This document shows, piece after piece, positions 53,105 through 64,000 of a DNA stretch of 64,000 nucleotides (positions are counted from its first letter, which is position 1; each line of letters starts with the position of its first letter). This DNA comes from Chlamydoabsidia padenii (lineage: Eukaryota; Mucoromycota; Mucoromycetes; Mucorales; Cunninghamellaceae). The notes under the pieces were generated by a model that was not told where the DNA came from, made no database searches, and saw nothing but the letters and a program-made list of their open reading frames with translations. The stretch is from positions 372,001 through 436,000 of the forward strand of contig JAIWND010000017.1 of assembly GCA_025330725.1 (NCBI GenBank), in the 5' to 3' direction. The translations under genes and the position numbers were made by a program.

Positions 53105-55383
53105 TCAAAACAATAATAAGGATCGATCACGCAAGAGTCTTGACCCACATTCGACCCATTCAGGCTTCCCGATCCACATATCTTTAGCTATATCCAATTT
53201 ACATAATACCGAAGCACCCTTCCACACCAACAGTTGAGGATCCAGTTCCCGAGGAGCAGGCAAGATTTCCACATCTTCAATCCCCGACGTTCGTGCAATC
53301 ACGGTGGACAGCAACCTGTCTTCCAATACCCTGTCAAAGTTGCTGATTTTACCACCCCCACCGACAATAATGATATTCGTAAAGTACCGTTTCAGTCGAT
53401 CGTCAGATTGGCCCGAAGCAGATTGGATGGATTGAGCAATGGCGATATCAATAGGACAATAGTTTGTGTTGTTTTTACCTTCGTGGCTGGGTTTTGTGGT
53501 GGTGGTGGTGACTGATTTGGGTTTTGCTGTTGTTTGTGTCAAACTCGTTGACATGCCACCCTATAAAAAAAAGTTTTTTAATTTCATTTTTATGGAGAAG
53601 AAGGTGACTTACCACCGATTCATCAGTAATATCATCCGTCACCCCATTGGAAATAAACCCATCCCGTTCTTTTCCTCTTGTCAATAGGTTGGGATAAACC
53701 AGACATAGAGGAGCCAAAAACACCTCGTCATAGACTTTGCATTGATACTTATAGGTAGGTTGATGAGGCGCTCGTACAAAAAAGTCATACACCTGGACAC
53801 TGATTTCCGCTTCGTTCATGGTACACCATTTTTCCTTGAGTTCTTCCACCAGTCGCCAAGCCCAAGGTCGAGTGAGATCCAAATCATGGTACGGGAATTC
53901 ATTGTCTTGTAAAAATGAGGTGAATGTTCGAGTGATATCATCGCCACCAAAGTGGATGTTGATTCTGCTATCTACCATGGGGACTCCTTCATCGATACAG
54001 GCAATGGATGTGGTTTGTGCACCAATATCCACTACGCATGCACTAGATACACCCGCACCAAAAGTAGCACAACTTGATGACTAAAAGATGTTCATGTTAG
54101 TATGATAAGAAGAGTCATCTCCTTTTTTTTTATTACCTGTTGGACAATAACACCTTTAAACTTCATATGCTCTAACATCATAGTGATCAAATGTGAGACA
54201 TAGATTCGATCGAGATGATCAGGCACCACAAGTACCGCATTGAAGTTCTATACAACAACAAAAAAACAAAATAAGTCAATGATTCCCCCATTCTCTGTTC
54301 CTACTTACTTTAAAGTCGTGTTGGTCATCTTCTTCAATCCCCAATTCAGATCGAATGACGGACGTCCAAATGGTCTGCAAATCGCCCAAAACAGCATATA
54401 AAGAAGTATAATCCACATCGTTCAACGTCCCATTACGCCAAGGGTAGAATAATTGATATGAATTACTCTTGTCAAAAGGTACCTTGAGAGCATTGTCGGC
54501 CACATACACTTGTTCTGTCAAGTCGTTCCATTCCACACGGTAAGGGTCATTATGATCCGGGATGATTTCTTTTGGTGCATGACTATTGAAACTAATCACT
54601 TGGTTATCGGCATTAGGTAACGTCCGCCGTTTCGCATTCTTCATTCGCCAATTGAGTTCATTCCGCATGTCCCGTAACGCATCTGTCGCATCTTTGGTTG
54701 TGACATTGTGGTTTGTTGGTTGGTTTGTTGGTGGTGGATGATTGACCCGGCGAGCAAGGACATGAGGGACAGTGATGGGATAGGCTTCTGATGCTAAACC
54801 GATCCGCAAGTTTCGTGAGCCGGGGTGAATGATGATAGTATCGTGCCATTCTTCGTCCTCCTAAGAAAAAAAAAAGAAAAAAAAGAAAAAGAGTTAATCT
54901 TACATGACTGGCGAGGGGGTTGATTACCTTTGGACAAATCGCTTCGTCACCTGCTTTATGGCCTTTTGTTTGAGATGTATCTGATCGTACAAAGTGACTT
55001 GTAATGTTTCGTGTCGGCAAGATGGTATATCCTTTCAGTGGGAAAGTGGTGTATTTAAAGTTGGGTTGAGCAAGTGGTTCAGATGGGGTATTATCGTTTT
55101 CGTCATCTCGTCGCTCGTATTGATGTTTATCTACACTTGTCAGTGGTGTCGTAGGTGCTATAGGTGCTGTTTCTGTCGATATGGATTCCTTTTGTCGTTG
55201 TTTCTTTCTAGGTGGTTTGGGTGGAGATGTCTGGCCCTTCTTTGTTGATTCTGGTGTTGTCTTTTTGGTTGTGTCGTCAGACTTGGTTGGAGGCGGTGAA
55301 GGTTCCGCTACTGCTGCTGCTGATTCCATCCATGCGTATTTCTTTTGTGATAGATTTTTAAGGTACGATCTATTGTCTGACAT
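53105..55383 (-). CDS. ARP8: Actin-related protein 8 (INO80 complex subunit)
   Basis: Five exons (55383-54928, 54860-54309, 54247-54137, 54080-53613, 53560-53105), all phase 0, join to 680 residues. ARP8 is a nuclear actin-fold subunit of the INO80 chromatin remodeller and helps it bind DNA. Seen: the start of the actin fold IIIHPGSRNLRIGLASEAYP, PHVLARR, VVDIGAQTTSIACIDEG (phosphate-2 loop type), INIHFGGDDITR, and IIIVGGGGKISNFDRVLEDRL near the end. Residues 1-150 are a disordered, Lys/Pro/Thr-rich extension. Low-complexity insert (TTTTTKP) sits in the last exon. Length and inserts fit ARP8 better than ARP4, ARP5 or ARP9. Confidence 0.9.
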
Positions 55384-55468
55384 GACTATGTGTTGGAGAG
55401 AAAGAAAAGAAACAAGAGAGAAAAAAAAAACAAAAAAGACCAATTTTATAATCGCCGATTAAAATAAA

Positions 55469-55484
55469 TGTAAATCCCGACATG
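55469..55484. promoter_or_regulatory. Dispersed-motif copy upstream of ARP8
   Basis: TGTAAATCCCGACATG, about 90 bp upstream of the ARP8 start and about 310 bp upstream of the divergent LysM gene. Confidence 0.4.
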
Positions 55485-55790
55485 AAGGCGGGCATAGCGA
55501 AAGAAAACTACAGGATGTCCTTCATGTTAGAGAAACTGAAAATATTGCCCTGAAACAACCCCAAACTGTCTTTTTCTCCTCCTGAAAAAGTCATCCTCCC
55601 ACTTGTCCATTTCCGTTCAAACAGCATGCGCTCGCGGGGAATCAATGAGCTTCTTGATTTACTCTCTCACACCGTGACACCAAATATAACTTTATATTAT
55701 CCATTTAAAGTGAAAAAAAAAGATTGGGTCAAATCAATTTAACACTCTTTCTCTTTCCTTACTACCCCTTCCAGTCCTTTTTATCTTCTC

Positions 55791-56352
55791 ATGAAGTTCT
55801 CTTTGATTTCTGTTGCCATGGCTGCTATGGCTGCTCAACAAGTCTTGGCCAGTGGTCCTATTGCTGGTTGTTTGCAAACTCATATTGGTAAGTGATTCAC
55901 GATCCCCCAAAAAAGACGATACATACTGATCTTTTTTTTTTTTTTTTTTTTGGGTGTCTAGTTGTTGCTGGTGATTCTTGTGATGGTATTGCTGCTACTT
56001 TCAAGCTTACACCCGATGCATTCTATGCCATGGTAAGTGATGAACCATTCATTCAAATAGTGGCCCTGACTTACATTTTTATTCGTTAGAACCCTGGTCT
56101 TCATCATGCTGGTGATCATGTAAGTCTATCCATCGAATCCCAAATCGCAACTGACTTTTTTTTTTTCTCTCTCCCTTAGCTTTGCGATAACTTGGATGAT
56201 GGTAAACCATACTGTGTGTGCACCAAGAAACCCTGTGTTGCTGAAGCTGCAGCATCAAATAATGCCACCACTCCTGCCACCACCCCCAGTCCCTCGGGCG
56301 TCTCCAAGTCTGCTGTTTCCGTTGCCCCCTCCACCATGGCCTCCACTAGCCA

Positions 56353-56404
<52 letters not shown>

Positions 56405-56524
56405 ACTGCCTCGGCCTCGACTACTTCTTCTGGTACTAACAAGCCCAACAGTGCTACTTCCTCTGCCCCTGCTACCGCTTTGGCTTTAAGCGTTGTAGCC
56501 ATTGCTGCTGTTGTTTTGCTTTAA
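55791..56524 (+). CDS. Secreted LysM-domain protein with Ser-rich stalk and GPI-type tail
   Basis: Four exons (55791-55887, 55962-56032, 56090-56119, 56180-56524) join to 180 residues. A signal peptide (MKFSLISVAMAAMAAQQVLA) is followed by a single LysM: VVAGDSCDGIAATFKLTPDA, FYAMNPGLHH and a C-x-NL-x8-C end. LysM modules bind chitin and related GlcNAc polymers. Then comes a Ser/Thr-rich stalk with a pure Ser run, and a hydrophobic tail (ATALALSVVAIAAVVLL) ending the protein, as in GPI-anchored wall proteins. Likely surface location. The third exon is only 30 bp. AATAAA lies at about 56582. Whether it masks chitin or remodels the wall cannot be told. Confidence 0.85.
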
Positions 56525-56864
56525 TAATGCAACATGCCATTTTTAATTAATCAAATGTAGTGTGACCTTCATTAATCAATTGAATAAACGAATCACTTTT
56601 ACCTGTCCATGGTCTTTTTGATACACTTGAACCCCCGATCCAATCTTGTTTCGAGGAGGGGATCAGCTTTTTTTGTGTGACCCCTCGAATGAAAACTATT
56701 TCACATCCCGCCGTCGGAGCTAGCATTCAAAGGTCCACACTCGTGCATAAAGTATTAAAAGACGACTTTTTATTTATTTCTTTATTATAAAAAAGCTTCA
56801 ATTATAATCTATACTAGAGAGGTATAAAACAAACAACATGGTGAGATCAACTCTAGTCCATGTT
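56525..56864. other. Convergent intergenic region
   Basis: 3' ends of the LysM and ankyrin genes. A TTTCACATCCCGCCGTC motif-like site (56699-56715). No gene seen. Confidence 0.45.
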
Positions 56865-58524
56865 TCAAAGTCCATCAGTATCAGCAAAAAGACCATGTTT
56901 AGCCAGAGTGGATTCAAAATGACCAGGCACCTGTTTGACGAGTTCTTCTTCCCGACGTTTATCCATCTTTTTCGCAGACAGACCACCCAATGTTTTCAAA
57001 TAATCCACCAACCGACGATGATTGCCCGCCTTGGCCAAGTCCAATGGGGTCCCCACCTTTTTAGGCACATAGGTATTATAATCCACCCCGTATCTTTCGA
57101 TCAACAATGTCACCACCTCCAAACGACCATGCCGGGCCGCCCAATGAATCGCTTGTTCGCCTTGATGATCCGGTATCAAGACCAATCCCTGGGCTAAAAA
57201 CGACACGAGATCCGTATGACCAGACGCACAAGCATAATGTAATACCGTAGCACCTAAACAAAAAAAAAAAAAGAAGAGTGTCAGTGAAAAAGAGTGGACA
57301 CACATTACTTACCATGAGCATCGACTTGTGTGTTTAATTGACCCTGAGTGACCTGCACAATATATTCCACCACAGCCACATGACAATGTTCAGCAGCGAC
57401 ATGCAAGACTGTCTTGTTCCTGGGTCCTCGATTCGTCCCCAGATCACCACCGGCCTGGACAAGCATTTCCAATCCAGCCAACCAGCCAATACGTGCTGCC
57501 AAATAACAAGGTGGGACTTTTTCATCGGGTGCTGTACTGAGTGTCATTGCATTGGGATTCGCACCTTGTTGGAGTAAGAGATCCAAGGATCCTGTGGCTT
57601 TGGTCACGACCATGGCATGAATCAATCCGTAGCCTTGTTTCACGATATTTTGTTGAGAAGACGATTGTTGTTTTGCTGTATTGGGTGATCCACCACGGCG
57701 TAAAAAGTTACTACATCAAAAGAGAGATGAGATGGTTTGACTCTTTTTTTTTTTTTTTTTCTTTTTTACCTAATGATCTTTTCTACTGTGACATCACTTC
57801 CTTTGCTTTTGGTGATCGTGTCCCATAATCCATCTGCCCCACCAAAAGTCAAAGGATCCACACGACGTTGTTGAATGATAGCAGTAGGGCGCTGTCTACC
57901 CTGTTTATCAGATTGTTGAGAAGACGAGGATTTATGACTACCATTGTTGGAATGAATACTTTGGGTATCACTGGTGTTACTGTACATACTATTGGCGGAA
58001 GATGAGTTTTGACGAGGCCGTCTGATCTGGGGATCAATAATAGGTGGTGTTGTTGTCGTCGTACTTTTTGATCTGGTTGACACTGGTGGTGGTGGTGGTG
58101 GCAAATCAGTAGTCGAATAGTCAGAAGACCCATAAGAGAAACTGGATAAAGACCGTTGACCGGTGGATAGAGTCGATGTGGGTGTATTTGGCATGGTCAT
58201 TGTCGACAGCAGTCGTTCGTACTTTTTCTTGAAAAATTGCATTTCCCGCACAGCCTTTTCGTGTCGTTGTTGAATCGTATCCACCGTGGTTTTCAATTCT
58301 TCATTGTCCAGTTGCAAATGATGTGAGTGTTTTTCAAGCATATACACTTGTCGATCGTGGTCAGCAAGTAGGCGTTTGAGTTCAATCTTGAGTACTTGTT
58401 GTAGATTCTTGTCTTCGAGTTGGTCAACGAGTCCCAGTAAACAGTCTCGTGGGTTCGGTGGTTGGTCTTCGTTCACGCGATGTAGTCGACTCGTCATGGG
58501 GTTATAAATAGGAGTAGAGGGCAT
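56865..58524 (-). CDS. Coiled-coil and ankyrin-repeat protein
   Basis: Three exons (58524-57770, 57710-57313, 57253-56865) join to 513 residues. Residues about 20-110 form a coiled coil (LEDKNLQQVLKIELKRLLAD, HEKAVREMQFFKKKYERLL). A Ser/Thr/Pro-rich linker with a poly-Pro run (DLPPPPPPV) follows. Residues about 270-480 hold four or more ankyrin repeats: GYGLIHAMVVTKATGSLDLL, KTVLHVAAEHCHVAVVEYIV, ATVLHYACASGHTDLVSFLA, EQAIHWAARHGRLEVVTLLI, GTPLDLAKAGNHRRLVDYL. Ankyrin repeats bind other proteins; no catalytic domain is seen. No specific orthologue is recognised. Confidence 0.85.
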
Positions 58525-58601
58525 TAGATGGATGTTCAGAGAAAAAGAAAAAGAAAAAGAAATTTAGCGCAGGTGAGAAAAAAAAATGAAAGGTACAAGA
58601 A

Positions 58602-58621
58602 AATCGGGGTTTGAAAATGAT
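58602..58621. promoter_or_regulatory. Dispersed-motif copy upstream of the ankyrin gene
   Basis: AATCGGGGTTTGAAAATGAT, about 80-100 bp upstream of the start codon. One of the best matches to the motif. Confidence 0.5.
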
Positions 58622-58795
58622 TAGATTTCATTTCAGAGTTTTGGGGACAAGGTGTATTGAAAAAGAATAGCACATGCGGGGCAAAACACTTTGCCTCAGC
58701 AAATGCAACAAGCTTTACACAAACACGAGTTCTGTTTCCTCATCTGTAAAGATTTCCTTTTTTTCCTTTTCTTTCCCCCCTCTTGCTTTTCTTTT

Positions 58796-58838
<43 letters not shown>

Positions 58839-60134
58839 TTTTGCTTGTACCCACCTCATAAATAGAATACGGGTTTATCGAGTCATGAAACATTGTTCAA
58901 GGGAGTGTAATACGAACCTATTGTGAAGGGGCTCAATTGACGGTCGGGGTTGTAAATGATCATAAACCTTAAAAGGTTTTTTGATGTTGCTGATCTGTTT
59001 GATAATGCGTGTCATATCGACTCTTCAAGCCATGGTTACGTTAGGATGGATTTTAGAACAAGAAGAAAAAGCATGGACCAACTCGCGCTTTTCTGTACGA
59101 TTGCGCGGGTTACCTTTGGCCGCCTCCAAGTTTGTCTTACCCAAGCATGAAGAGTACTCCTTAAAGGGTTCACGTATTCTATTTCCTTTGAAACAGAGGG
59201 AAAAAAAAGAGGATGCATGATTTATTTTGAAACTCCGACAATGGACTCCTTTTACTTGTCTGAAAAAAAATGTACATTTGCCATATATTAGAACATATTA
59301 ATGATTTACTCTTATTGGAAATATATTACTGGAAGAAGAAAGAAAGCAATGCTGGGAAATTATAATTTAAGCTTTAAAGAGTTCGGGTCAGAACGTCAAA
59401 TGTGTAACAATGTGATGGACACTCTTTTAGTATATCGGCTCGGGCCATCATGAACGGCAAAGTCCCCGTCATAATCCATTCTATTACATTAAACAATATA
59501 TTAATACATTTATTAAAAAAAGAGATAGTATGCTGATAATAGAATAGGAGAACCTTGTAAAATGTCAAGCGACAAATGAGGATTGTGTGTGTGTGTGTGT
59601 GTGTGAATATGTGATGCGATTTAAATCCCGCCCAGGAACCAAAGGTCCCATCCGTGTATGCCGATTTGACAAGTGATGATCGTTTTACCATTTTGTGTGT
59701 GTGTGTGATTGGCTTTCAAAAAATTATCGAATGAAAAGAGAATAAACTTTAGGTGAATCATAAACAAATAAATCAGTTGAGTGTGTTTTTGTGATACATT
59801 TCTTTACTATTCAACCATTCATGAAGAGTGTTCAAGAGAGAAAGAGTAGAGAACTCGTCCATTACTGTCTTGGACAAAAAGAACTTTTATGGTATGATGG
59901 TCTTGTCGTCATTAGAGCGCAAACAATGACATTACATATACTAGATATGGATTGGTTGGCGTTTATTTGAAATTCAAGGTTTTGACTTTTTTTTTTTTTT
60001 TTTGCACATTGGTAAACAAAACCACTCTTTTGTATTTGAGTTATCGCTCTTTTCTAATTCTTCACTTCTCTTTTGCTTTTGTTATACTTTTTTCTTCTCC
60101 GCATACGACTCTTTTATTTTATCCCACGGCTTAT

Positions 60135-60168
60135 TCTCTCTCTCTCTCTCTGTCTCTCTCTCTCTCTT
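60135..60168. repeat. (TC)n repeat in the leader of the zinc-cluster gene
   Basis: CT dinucleotides with one G interruption, ending 31 bp before the start codon at 60199. Pyrimidine tracts of this kind are common just upstream of fungal start codons. Confidence 0.9.
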
Positions 60169-60198
60169 ACATTCGACTCCCTATACGCAACACATTGT

Positions 60199-62230
60199 AT
60201 GGGAGGCACATTTCGTTGGCAATCTTGCTCATCGTCCGACTTTCCACCAAAACGAACTAAAGTAGTCGAAGCATGCTTGCCTTGTCGAACGAAAAAGATG
60301 CGGTGCGATGGAAGTAAGTCCAACAAAGATGGCCGCTTTATGAAATAACCCTTTTTTTAATATATTCGTGTTAGATGAACCTTGTGGTCGTTGTGTTAAA
60401 GATCGACGACGGTGTGAATACAAAGTACAAGGTGACAACAACAAGAAAAAACGCACTAGTTCTCAACAACAACACGTCAAATTCCATTGGTCCAAATTCC
60501 ACAAACTGTCCTTCCATCAAGATCTTTATGCCTCACTCAATCTGACTTGCTCTCGAGTCAACAAATTGCCACCTCTTTTGTTTGAATTCTATCACTTGAC
60601 AGGCCAACCTATCACTATTTGGACAAGAATGCATCTTTTATTCCAGAAATGGAACCGATTACAACAAAAAACCACCATTCGTATCCCCTTTGATCTCGCT
60701 CAAGAAGCCTTCAACCTGTTTATGGAATACAATACCCTCTATTCACTCTTTATTGATCCATCGGATGTAGATTTGGATGCTGATATGTTTTATCCTTCTT
60801 CTGGATCCCATGGACTGTTGCTTGATTCTATTTTGGCATTGACTTTTTTGGCGGCGGGACAAACCCTGGGCTTGGATCTACTTTTAAAAGTAGCACGGTT
60901 TTTTTACGACACGGTACATCAACGTTGGATTACATTGACCTTTTCACCGCAGCAACAACAACAACAACAGCATTTGAAACTATTGACTCAAACCGCCATC
61001 TTGATGATCCACTTTCAATGTACGGATATATGTGAAGAACAGGCTTATATGACATCTCGTAGTGCTCAGGGGTGTTTGGATAGGTTGATCTCAATCGACC
61101 CGGATCACAATTATATTGCTCTGCAGTATACTCTTCATGCTTGGCAAGTGTGGTTTGCATTGTATCTTTATGATGGTCATTCTCTGGTGTCTCCTCTTGT
61201 CAATGCATCTTCTTTACCAGAATCTTGCTTGGCATCACATCAACAACAACGTCTTTGGACATGGTCAAAGTTGACTTTGTATACTGCGTTTATGGAATCT
61301 CTGTTAAAGCCAAATCAAGACCCAACAATGACAGTCCAGGGCATGATGGTAAGTGTTTACTATAAGGGGGAACGGGAATAATTTTGCTAAAATGGACTCT
61401 TGTTTTTGTTTTTTAACATATATATAGAAGAAATGTCAATCATGTTTACCAGTTTCAACCACGAAAACAACATTGTCATCACCAGCTGCCATCAGCTGTC
61501 CTGAACAAATCATTGATTTGTATCACACCATTCTCACCATCCAACTCTTCTCGACACAATACCTTTCTGATTTAAACTTTTTTTCCACCACTCCTACGAA
61601 ACAACTACCAATGGATGATGACCTTTATGAAATCGATACCAGCGACGACGACGATGAAGACGATGACGATGACAATCCTTGTAAAAAGATATGTTATAAA
61701 ACCAGCAAACGTATTATTGATTTGATATCCACCATGATGATCACCGGACAAAACATCACCGCCCATCGTTCTTCTTCACCCTCACTTTTACCCATCAGGT
61801 ACCGAGCACTCTGCCTGGCAACGGTTATTCTCGTGGATTATCCCGGCAACACACCCACCACCTTTCGGAAATGGAAACAGATTCTCGATCAAGACATGCA
61901 AATCTGGCCAATGACACGACATTACCTCTCTTGTCTCCAACAACGTCTCCCCTTTTACTTTGGTAAAGAGGAACAGCAACAGCCACAACAACAATTGATG
62001 GCACCATTGGTGGTAATGACCAAGAAATCACATATTGATCAAGAACAGTTGAACAAACTATCCGAAAACAACAAGGAAGAGGAATCTATGGACCATTATA
62101 ATTATTTAAGAAAAAGATCTCGAACAACAACGGACACAGCACAATATTGGATGAATAATAATAATAGTTATTTTACACCGACACTAGACAATACTAATCT
62201 CATGTCTTGTTCACCTTTATTCATATCCTC

Positions 62231-62267
<37 letters not shown>

Positions 62268-62429
62268 CCAATCATGCCACCTATGGTGTATCCACCTAAC
62301 AAACGACAAACCATGATGAAAACACTTTTGGGACAAGAGGAATGGTTATATTATTTATACCAACATTCTTCATCAGGTGATCCTTTAATGTTATTCTCCT
62401 CCTCATTACCTTCGGTGCCAAGAAAATGA
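60199..62429 (+). CDS. Zn2Cys6 fungal transcription factor
   Basis: Three exons (60199-60313, 60375-61348, 61428-62429) join to 696 residues. The DNA-binding zinc cluster CLPCRTKKMRCDGNEPCGRC-(x6)-C fits C-x2-C-x6-C-x5-C-x2-C-x6-C; an intron cuts it between Gly and Asn. The six cysteines would hold two zinc ions. The middle part (about 90-370) resembles the loose fungal-specific transcription-factor region (LTFLAAGQTLGLDLL, LHAWQVWFALYLYDG). Acidic (DDDDEDDDDD) and Gln-rich runs (Q x 12 near 62234-62269) may act in activation. Regulated pathway unknown. It is divergent to the ankyrin gene but 1.7 kb away. Confidence 0.9.
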
Positions 62430-62930
62430 TTGGTCTTGTATATAAATATATATCTTTTTTTACACATACTCTAGTCCTCCCCCTCCCCTTTTTACATATG
62501 ATTTAGCTTTTTATACTCTACTTTTGTGGATTATAAATTATATATACCTTTGTCAAAAATAAACACAACGCTTTTTTTTTTTTTACCAACTGACTAACGG
62601 AAATCATGCAGTTTGAAACCCCGCTATGGAGGGGTGGGAGTGGTTTTACCTTTTTTTTTTTGCCTCTTTTTTTTTATGGGTGATTACACTTTGGACTAGT
62701 AGCTGGGGTCATGTTGAGCATCTGACCAACGATGTCATTCAACGTTTGGAGACCACACCACAATGGCGGGGTTTAAACATGTTCCAAATTCACTAAAAAA
62801 AAGAGTCAGCTGCGGATCTGATTTTTTCATTTTCTCTTTCTTCTTTCTCATCCTTTTTTATTTTATTAACTGTATCATGAAGAATTGTTGCTTTTGTATT
62901 AGTCTTCGGTAAAATAGAATAGACATAAAG
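62430..62930. other. Intergenic with promoter of the membrane protein
   Basis: Motif copies GTTTGAAACCCCGC (62611-62624) and GGCGGGGTTTAAACATG (62765-62781) lie 320 and 165 bp upstream of the next start. Poly(T) runs and a pyrimidine leader near 62820-62860. No gene seen. Confidence 0.5.
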
Positions 62931-63647
62931 ATGATGACTCGATGTATTAACTCTCATTGTAAACTTAGGACGGCCACTTTAATGTTAGCTCTTTTGGGCA
63001 CCCTCACTCATTTTTACAGTGGGTTGACCTTATCGACAGTGTCCTTTGAAGATTACGATAGTGGAGTTGTATTTGCTCTGACTCTTTATTCTTACCTCTC
63101 TGGTTGGGCATGTTTGGCCGGTGCTATGGGTGTACTCAAGGTAAACTAAAACAACACTTTACGAATGAAAAACTAAAACTCGATATGATATAGAACAATG
63201 TTAAACGATTACGTCTATTCAATGTCTACTACTGGGTTGATTTGGTTTTACATTCCTTTTTTGCTGTTGGTGGTGCGGCCATGCTGTTTGTTTTACATAC
63301 AAACATTTGTGAAGAATTGACGCTACAAGATACTGAATTGGATATGGAAACGTGTGAAGCTGCTTATATCACCAGTGCTTGGATCGTGACCATTGCCATG
63401 GCCCTCAACATGTTACTCAAGGTAAGAAGAAGAAGAAGAAGAAAAAGTTGTTTGACTGACTAATCACTTTATGTATATATAATAGCTTCACTTTGCATTT
63501 GCTATTCACTCTTACTACAAACGTATCCAACAACAAACTACTACTGCTCTCGTCGTGGTCACCATGGATGATGAACAAAAAGAAGAAATCAAGTATGTCG
63601 CTGGCAAAGAATTCATCCCTGATGACAAGAAGACAAGTTTAGTTTAG
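62931..63647 (+). CDS. Small four-helix membrane protein, unrecognised family
   Basis: Three exons (62931-63140, 63194-63421, 63486-63647) join to 199 residues. Four hydrophobic helices are apparent: LMLALLGTLTHFYSGLTL, GVVFALTLYSYLSGWACLAG, VLHSFFAVGGAAMLFVLH and AWIVTIAMALNMLLKLHFAF. A loop with three acidic clusters and two cysteines lies between helices 3 and 4; the C terminus is a short charged cytosolic tail. The shape resembles MARVEL or tetraspan-like proteins, but I see no diagnostic motif. The two introns cut just after helix ends. AATAAA lies at about 63686. Confidence 0.7.
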
Positions 63648-63817
63648 TTTAGTTTATAGTTTATTTTATATGTTTTGTGTAGTCAATAAAGTTATTTATT
63701 TATGAAAAACATGAATGTCTTTTTAATTAAAAATGATGAATAGTATATACAAAGGAGATGGTTTTTAAATATAGTAAGGGAAGGGAGATGTTACACGCCC
63801 AAGGGAGAAATCTATAA

Positions 63818-64000
63818 TTACTCCCTCAAGGATCGCCACCGAGACGATTCGTATTCCCTCAATTGATACATTAATGAGAGATTGGGATTGATATGAGGAG
63901 CGTACTGTTTGACATATCCAAGAGCAGCATAAAGAGAAAGACCTAGCGTGTGCATGACATAGGCAATGACCACTGTCGCCGACCGAGCTAATCCACATTG
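63818..64000 (-). CDS. Dual-specificity protein phosphatase, C-terminal fragment (runs off window)
   Basis: The minus-strand frame starting at the last base reads QCGLARSATVVIAYVMHTLG then LSLYAALGYVKQYAPHINPN and LSLMYQLREYE before the TAA stop at 63818. It is the end of a dual-specificity phosphatase: QCGLARS is the tail of the H-C-x5-R active-site loop (the catalytic Cys would lie just outside the window), and AP-x-I-x-PN followed by a Q-L-x-x-(Y/F)E segment is usual after it. Such enzymes remove phosphate from MAP kinases or related targets. Only 60 residues are visible, so the subfamily is unknown. Confidence 0.85.
   Translation of the reverse strand, partial: QCGLARSATVVIAYVMHTLGLSLYAALGYVKQYAPHINPNLSLMYQLREYESSRWRSLRE

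Larger units (their letters stand above)
58525..60198. other. Intergenic between divergent genes
   Basis: About 1.7 kb with a 39-base poly(T) tract (58798-58836), GT microsatellites (about 59585-59605 and 59694-59708) and four copies of the dispersed motif or close variants (58602-58621, 58941-58958, 59226-59244, 59618-59634). The last 60 bp before the zinc-cluster gene are a (TC)n repeat. No gene recognised. Confidence 0.5.

Noticed and set aside
58674..58893. Poly-Phe and poly-Lys frames
   Set aside because: Products of the 39-base poly(T) tract; no domain on either side.
1..64000. CRISPR arrays, bacterial operons, Shine-Dalgarno sites
   Set aside because: None seen, and the window is eukaryotic with spliced genes.

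Overview
The window is nuclear DNA of an early-diverging filamentous fungus, most likely Mucoromycota (Mucorales-like). Evidence: compact AT-rich sequence, many GT-AG introns of about 50-75 bp, long poly(A)/poly(T) tracts between genes and in introns, and a fungal gene set (Pkc1-type kinase with HR1-C2-C1-C1-kinase order, ARP8, SCS7-type hydroxylase, ThrE/PRM10-like transporter, Zn2Cys6 regulator, Ty3/gypsy element). I rebuilt exon joins by hand; every multi-exon gene listed as intact closes in frame. Species cannot be named from sequence alone.

Layout. 1-14,000 is a duplication zone. A 3-hydroxyisobutyryl-CoA hydrolase-like gene occurs twice (1297-3037 and 9017-10757), plus an old C-terminal relic (about 510-783). 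Each full copy is followed on the opposite strand by an F-box/LRR gene: a 3' half only at 5492-5941, and a full-length copy with one frameshift at 12950-14007. Between the units lie a broken gene relic, an AT-rich ATCATGTA repeat field and an 86-bp inverted repeat. 15,000-40,000 is a dense housekeeping block: G-patch protein (-), MoaD/MOCS2A (+), GTP cyclohydrolase II (-), ERO1 (+), TFIIIC small subunit (-), G-alpha (-), an HSL-type esterase (+), protein kinase C (-), fatty-acid 2-hydroxylase (-), an odd secreted choice-of-anchor A protein with collagen-like repeats and a polyampholyte tail (+), and a ThrE/PRM10-like transporter (+).

39,100-53,000 is transposon-rich: a tRNA-Ile(AAU) gene, a complete and apparently young 5.0-kb Ty3/gypsy element 42 bp downstream of it, decayed LTR-like repeats with a reverse-transcriptase relic, two copies of a MITE and a third, decayed F-box gene. 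53,100-64,000 is gene-rich again: ARP8 (-), a LysM GPI-type protein (+), a coiled-coil/ankyrin protein (-), a Zn2Cys6 regulator (+), a small four-helix membrane protein (+), and the C-terminal end of a dual-specificity phosphatase running off the right edge (-).

Several genes fit a cell-wall and stress signalling theme (G-alpha, Pkc1, phosphatase, LysM protein, anchored secreted protein), but the order looks like ordinary gene packing, not a cluster. The most interesting unexplained signal is a short dispersed motif, roughly CGG[GC][GA]TTTGAAA, seen in either orientation about 25 times, often 70-180 bp upstream of start codons and also inside a MITE.
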